From: Gryganskiella cystojenkinii
Lineage: Eukaryota > Mortierellomycota > Mortierellomycetes > Mortierellales > Mortierellaceae
NCBI GenBank assembly: GCA_015852425.1
Contig: JAAAIG010000055.1
Location: 18,543 to 82,542, forward strand
DNA: 64,000 nucleotides
Direction: 5' to 3'
How positions within the stretch are numbered: the first letter of the stretch is position 1; every line of letters begins with the position of its first letter. The notes beneath the pieces were generated by a model that worked only from the letters and a program-made list of their open reading frames with translations, made no database searches and had not been told where the DNA came from. A program made the translations under genes and the position numbers. Positions 59,803 through 64,000 of the stretch are shown one piece after another.

Positions 59803-60249
59803 ATGTCGAACATCGTCCACAATCATATTCAGTCATTGATTGATCTAGAAACCAAGGGCTGGAATGACAAAAATCCGGAACTCTTCCTCTCAATTATCCA
59901 CCCCGATATGGTGTGGCCATGGCCACCCACCGCCGATGCTCATGATCCCATTGAGCACATATTCGTCATGGGTCGGTTCAACTACGAGCGATGGAGGAAA
60001 ATCTACCAGGATATCTTCGACAGCCACGATTTAGTTCATAACATCCGTGATACTGTGAAGATTACTATCAGTCAAGAGCAAGACGGGGCTTTTGCCGTTG
60101 TCGATATTGACACCCTCTGGCGTCATGTGGAAACTAAAGCGGATTTCCATTGGAAGGGTCGCGTCTGCAAGATCTACACGAAAATGGCAAGCCAGGAATG
60201 GAAGTTTATAGCCCAAACTGGTGCATTAGACTATTCAAAAATGAGATAG
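59803..60249 (+). CDS. SnoaL-like (NTF2-fold) protein of bacterial type
   Basis: A 148-residue intronless protein filling one SnoaL/NTF2-like domain: helix LIDLETKGWNDKNPELFLSI, then IHPDMVWPWPPTADAHDPIE, YERWRKIYQDIFDSHDLVHN, the strand GAFAVVDIDTLWRH and HWKGRVCKIYTKMASQEWKF. The WPWPP loop, the DIDTLWR strand and the WKGR-CKIYTK pair are wording I associate with bacterial NTF2-family proteins. Members bind small hydrophobic ligands or act as cyclases and isomerases; the ligand here is unknown. There is no signal peptide, so it is likely cytosolic. The gene sits among transposon remnants and pseudogenes, consistent with acquisition, but transfer is inferred. Confidence 0.85.
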   Translation: MSNIVHNHIQSLIDLETKGWNDKNPELFLSIIHPDMVWPWPPTADAHDPIEHIFVMGRFNYERWRKIYQDIFDSHDLVHNIRDTVKITISQEQDGAFAVVDIDTLWRHVETKADFHWKGRVCKIYTKMASQEWKFIAQTGALDYSKMR

Positions 60250-60350
60250 GAGGGTCAAGGAATGGTGAATACATTGAATAAATTGATGTATGAGGTATTT
60301 TACACAACTTCACTTACAAGTAGGGGACAATGCATATCCTCGAACCCAGT

Positions 60351-60619
60351 GCCTTCTTAGGACGAGTCCTTTAGACGAACTTATTCTATTATCCAAAGCA
60401 TTATCTTTTCTTTACATATTATTCTCTATGATATTTCAATTTTTTTTGCATTAATACGTGTACGTGGTTCTAATTCTAATAGAGGAACGACGGAGGCAAA
60501 TTGTGTAAAACCATCTATATTCAAAGTGAAAACTGTGGCGAAGTCGGGCAGAAGTAACTCTCTCCTCGCTTCGGATAATAGAATACGGCCTTCGACTAAA
60601 GGACTCATCCTAAGAAGGC
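60351..60619. mobile_element. MITE with about 50-bp terminal inverted repeats
   Basis: The left arm begins GCCTTCTTAGGACGAGTCCT (60351). The right arm, reverse-complemented from 60619, begins GCCTTCTTAGGATGAGTCCT. Similarity continues through TTTAG and on to TATTCTATTATCC, with a short indel, to about 60399 and 60570. The 170-bp interior is AT-rich. No transposase is encoded; a 61-codon minus-strand ORF inside is unconvincing. No clear target duplication is seen, so the superfamily is undetermined. Confidence 0.7.
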
Positions 60620-60641
60620 ATTATCTTTCAGCTTGAGAGAG

Positions 60642-60934
60642 CTACATCTGAGACTCCAGAGTTAAGGAGAAATCCAAGACGGCCGTGGAAAGTTGTTTGC
60701 TGTGGACCGAGAGAGGCGATAGAACTTGTCCACGATGGCGGTAGAAGACCAATTGCCATATATCATAGCATCGTCGACGAGGACCTTGTTGACAATGATC
60801 ATGGCGGCAGAAACGGCACGGTACTTGAGAGGGCCTGTTTCCGGAGTCTGGATCAGTTGCATGTGGTTCAAGATCGATTCGTTTGCGAGTGATTTGAGCT
60901 TGTTTTGGATGCTGCCAATAAGAGGCATTGTTGT
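60642..60934 (-). other. Short ORF of unknown origin, possibly transposon-derived
   Basis: A minus-strand frame at 60928-60662 reads like real protein (NHMQLIQTPETGPLKYRAVS, then NWSSTAIVDKFYRLSRSTAN). The GNWSS-FYR ending recalls the C-terminus of some tyrosine recombinases, but the catalytic residues are not seen. Treat it as a possible fragment only. Confidence 0.25.
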
Positions 60935-61073
60935 GCGTCTCTTGTCTTCGGAATGCTGTCGCTTGTTCTTGAATAGGATTTTGTCGTTCTTGCCTCTGCG
61001 TTTGCAGTAGCATAACGGACTTCATGATGGTAACGCACGCGAAGAAAATCGACATAACCTCCTCACGGAAACA

Positions 61074-61917
61074 GGGTGATAACGATTCAGATGATCCTTT
61101 CATTTGGACAAATACTGATCCTGGACCTGCCGCCGCAACATCTCCTCCCATTCCTTCAACTGTAAACATGACAAGGTACCCTCTCCGGAAGCAAAATCAT
61201 GCTGTGACTCGCCGCTACAGTACTAACACTGTTACCCTCATGTGATCGTCTTTCGTGTCCCTCGAATCTATTTTGTGGATGTGAACCGAAACATCACTGG
61301 CGAGCATGCGATTGCGGAGGTTCATCTGGTCTCTCGGAGGCTGCTTGACGCGAGTACCGCGATATGATTGATCTTGTCCAGGCCAGAGGTCGTTCAACAG
61401 CAATAGCAAACGGCCAAAACGAACGAAACAAGACCGAGCTCGGATCTGTTCACGGGTCCCAAGCGCGGTCAGACTCAACTCGAGTTGCCCAAGACGGTTT
61501 GATTGGTCGATAAGGAGGAAGGTTGGGGCGAGCTGTGGTCGGGTACATAACTCGGTGTTATGGTATATTGCCCCTGAACGTCGAGACAGCCTCTGTTCAA
61601 GAGTCGATGCACAGTCTTGGATTGTCAGATATATTTTTAATAGCAGTACGGACAACAAATTGCACGATGGTGGTCCTGTACTAGGGGTTCAACCAGATAT
61701 CATCCGAAAGAAAATCAGTGGACAGAGGTCAGCCATTGTACAACAGGAAAGGAGGCATGCTCATCGGTACGGTTCAGCAGCAGGTGCAAACAGCGACCGT
61801 CGGGAGGATGACAACAACAGTGGTGATAGTGAGGTGGAAGGACCGGCCGAGAACCCGAGAAAAGGCTCGAGCAGGACAAGACCCAAGAGGCATCGACAGT
61901 CTTCGAGTCGTCTTTAA
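61074..61917 (+). pseudogene. Partial, broken copy of the amidohydrolase-like gene
   Basis: DNA from about 61074 matches 54510 onwards of the gene at 53261 (shared DPGPAAAT/TPGPAAAT and PPIPSTVNM coding). A small insertion in the RRY region (near 61220) shifts the frame and gives TGA at 61242-61244. After a match to the GPKGVQT region (about 61460) the sequence jumps to the QLELPKTV region (about 55600 in the parent). About 690 bp are missing, including the intron and the DIHGHTH active-site part. The rest follows the parent to the same stop (61915-61917) and into the 3' region (to about 62070), with scattered substitutions and indels. The final 100 codons are open but lack catalytic motifs. 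Confidence 0.9.
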
Positions 61918-62070
61918 GAACTGAGGAGATTTTTTTTTGGTAGCCATAGAACATCGAAACTTGAGAATTTCCAAGAGAGATTCGAGGTCGAGAGAGGAGG
62001 AGAGGTACCATATAATTCATCACTAAAAAGACAGAAAATATTGCCACCAAAAAAGGACGCGGGTTAGTCG

Positions 62071-62961
62071 ACGTGCCTGACGTTACATGCATGCTTTGGG
62101 ATCCAATTCGTAATCACCGTTCACGACCATGCTTCCTGCTGTTCTTTCCAGTCCATCCTTGTGGACAAGATGGCACCCTTTCCTTGCCCACCGATGGTAG
62201 CACGACTTGAATAAAAAGCAGAGCATGGCAAAGTGAAAAACAAACTGCAAGGGGGAACCTTTCGTATGCGTCTTTATTATTGCGTGTGAATTTTTCACTC
62301 CCTTGTTGTCTTCCGACTCCATCTCATCTGCTTTTCACCATTAGCATTTCAAGCATCGCAACCCCATTTATTCATTTCGCCGTTTGTCATTGCAGTCGGA
62401 TTTGTTTGTACCTTATCGGACTTGCGTCTTTCAAAGTTGTCCTTCCTTGCCCTCCACATGGCAATTGTAGGTTAAGGTAGTACAGCATGGCTCAGAGCCG
62501 AAACAATAGTGATTTTGTGCGCGCGCTTACGATCTTTATTTTTTTTTTTGACCGCCATCTAGGAATCTCACTTTGATACCGTTCTTCCCCCAAGAACCCG
62601 CCAAGCAAACCCACCACCAACACCAACCAGTCATTAATCGATGTGAGTCTCATTTTGAAGGCGGGACTGGTCGCTGAGGATATATATTCCTTGCTGTCAT
62701 GTTACTCATAACCTCGTTTTCTCAGATCAGCGCTTCAAGATCAACCTCTTTGCACAAAACCGAAAAGTAGTTTTGCCAATACATGGAAGAACCTGCCCCA
62801 TCAGTCTGTCAAGAATACCGATCCTGAAATCTGCAAAGGTAAGGAGAAAGGATATTTGTATTCGTTAGACCGTCCCAATTGCTTTGCCCATTCGTGAGTT
62901 CCGTACTCATACTTTTCACTTTTTGACCTTTTCCTATTGTTAGAAAAAAACGAAATCATCA
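62071..62961. other. Upstream region of the NLR-like gene
   Basis: 891 bp. Possible non-coding exons are suggested by donors at 62643 (GTGAGT) and 62839 (GTAAGG) and acceptors near 62725 and 62943. Short ATG ORFs between them stop quickly, so a spliced leader is likely. Confidence 0.4.
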
Positions 62962-64000
62962 ATGACAAACCCAAAAAAGAAGATCAGTCCGTCGCAACTG
63001 TCACCCCAAAGTGGGGGGTTACACCCCAGGACTCCTAGTCTCAGCACTCCGAGGAGGAAGAGATCGATTGTGCGTGAATTTTTGGGACGATTCCGTTCAA
63101 ACTCTCCTGATCCTGCAGCAGTCAACAACGCGTCCACCTCGACTGGTTCTCCTAATTCAACTCTGGGAGCCATTAAAGCGTCCAGCTCATCGCCTAACCT
63201 GTCCAGCTCAACCATGGACGTAGTTGTCTCAGTTGAGCATGCGTCTTTCTCGACAATAAACGTATCCAACCCAGCCCTGGCTGCAACCACAACCGACCTG
63301 AGCATGCTCTCGCTTGGATCCTCCTCCAATTTTACTCCGACAATTACCTCGCCTAAAGAACGCGGCAGGGGTTTGACAGGTTTGGCCTCTAGCGCCACAA
63401 AAGGAACCATGACTTTGACTCCCAGACCTGATATCTTTCCAAAGAACAATGTCGACAGGGTCAACATCAACATCACGGCGCCAGAGGTCGGTCATGATTT
63501 TGAAAGCACAGCTCAGCTAGTGATCTGCGCTGGTCTTTTCAACAAATACGTCAAAAACGCATCGTCCTCTCCTTCGACTGCATCCATCGCAGACGATCCT
63601 TCCTTCAGTTCGCTTAACGTCTCTCAACAAGCCTGGATCTTGGAGATGGAAAAGAGTCCCGGCGAAAATCATCATCTCGATGGACTGATGGCCCAAATGG
63701 TCAACCAATTCGTCTCAAACAACTTGAAAGGCTCTGAAACCATCCACGAGATCATCCTTCTAGGATCCGTACTGAATCATGAGCTTTACAAGACGCTTCT
63801 CGACTGCTTTCTGAAGCGTTTGGACGGATCTGTTCTCCTCGACATCAATGTTCTTCTCGGACTGGTCCAGTTGATCCAGGAGGCTCCCAAAGACTGCCTG
63901 ACTGCGGACGACTTGAACCGGACTCTTCGCTGTTTTAGGCGACGCTTTGACTCTTCCCAGATCGGCAAGGATGAGTTGGCCCACTTGGTCCTCGCCATCA
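62962..64000 (+). CDS. N-terminus of an NLR-like STAND protein, runs off the window
   Basis: The frame from ATG 62962 is open to the window end (346 codons, no stop). The first part is Ser/Thr/Pro-rich and basic (SIVREFLGRFRSNSPDPAA). LTPRPDIFPKNNVDRVNINI follows. A helical domain then starts near residue 215 (QQAWILEMEKSPGEN, MVNQFVSNNL, EIILLGSVLNHELYKTLL, NVLLGLVQLIQEAPKDCLTA). This order is the N-terminal region I know from mortierellid STAND proteins, where it precedes a NACHT-type P-loop NTPase and repeats such as WD40, TPR or pentapeptides. In such proteins the N-terminal module transmits a signal. The NTPase itself would lie beyond 64000, so the class is inferred. Confidence 0.6.
   Translation, partial: MTNPKKKISPSQLSPQSGGLHPRTPSLSTPRRKRSIVREFLGRFRSNSPDPAAVNNASTSTGSPNSTLGAIKASSSSPNLSSSTMDVVVSVEHASFSTINVSNPALAATTTDLSMLSLGSSSNFTPTITSPKERGRGLTGLASSATKGTMTLTPRPDIFPKNNVDRVNINITAPEVGHDFESTAQLVICAGLFNKYVKNASSSPSTASIADDPSFSSLNVSQQAWILEMEKSPGENHHLDGLMAQMVNQFVSNNLKGSETIHEIILLGSVLNHELYKTLLDCFLKRLDGSVLLDINVLLGLVQLIQEAPKDCLTADDLNRTLRCFRRRFDSSQIGKDELAHLVLAI

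Overview
The window reads as nuclear DNA of a filamentous fungus of the Mucoromycota, most likely Mortierellomycotina (Mortierella/Linnemannia type). Genes carry short introns with GTAAGT-like donors and YAG acceptors. Housekeeping proteins are fungal or opisthokont orthologues. The accessory genes (28-residue RNI-type leucine-rich repeat proteins, an NLR/STAND-type N-terminus, degraded large-family genes) match families I know to be expanded in mortierellids. This placement is an inference from protein families; no marker gene was compared. Two runs of ten N (30988-30997 and 53018-53027) are assembly gaps.

Layout. 1-13.3 kb: an unresolved minus-strand gene, RPAP2/Rtr1 (Pol II CTD phosphatase), PEX14 (peroxisomal import docking) divergent from it, and the very large MED13 (Mediator kinase module). 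13.3-17.3 kb: two tandem LRR paralogues, the first a decayed copy. 17.3-18.7 kb: AT-rich spacer with a 96-bp Tc1/mariner-like MITE. 18.7-23.3 kb: a small secreted beta-trefoil-like protein, then DPM2 and DPM3, the two non-catalytic subunits of dolichol-phosphate-mannose synthase, lying tail to tail, then RPL15. 23.6-34.9 kb: a GRAM-TBC Rab GAP, a circularly permuted mitochondrial GTPase (GEP3-like), and divergent from it EFL1, the GTPase that matures the 60S subunit. 35.7-41.4 kb: a Kre9/Knh1-type GPI protein, a decayed LINE, tRNA-Leu(UAA) and a secreted alpha/beta hydrolase of bacterial type. 42-45 kb: a broken accessory gene and a 2-oxoglutarate/Fe(II) oxygenase. 45.2-50.1 kb: TAF1 of TFIID. 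52-56 kb: a secreted His/Lys/Pro-rich repeat precursor with Kex2 sites, and a membrane or secreted N-formylglutamate-amidohydrolase-like protein. 56-64 kb: an accessory region with a decayed large-family gene, an intronless SnoaL-like gene of bacterial type, a 269-bp MITE with about 50-bp inverted repeats, a partial duplicate pseudogene of the amidohydrolase-like gene, and the start of an NLR-like STAND protein that runs off the end.

How the genes work together. Three genes act on RNA polymerase II transcription (RPAP2, MED13, TAF1). DPM2 and DPM3 belong to one ER complex that feeds N-glycosylation, O-mannosylation and GPI anchors, which the cell-wall and GPI proteins here would need. EFL1 and the GEP3-like GTPase share a 373-bp divergent promoter and serve cytosolic and mitochondrial ribosomes. 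The most unusual content is the Kex2-type repeat precursor, the DPM2/DPM3 pair, the two bacterial-type genes and the degenerating 56-64 kb region. Exon boundaries were read by eye from splice signals and reading frame; they agree in phase throughout for RPAP2, PEX14, MED13, DPM2, DPM3, the TBC gene, the GEP3-like gene, EFL1 after its gap, TAF1 and the amidohydrolase-like gene.
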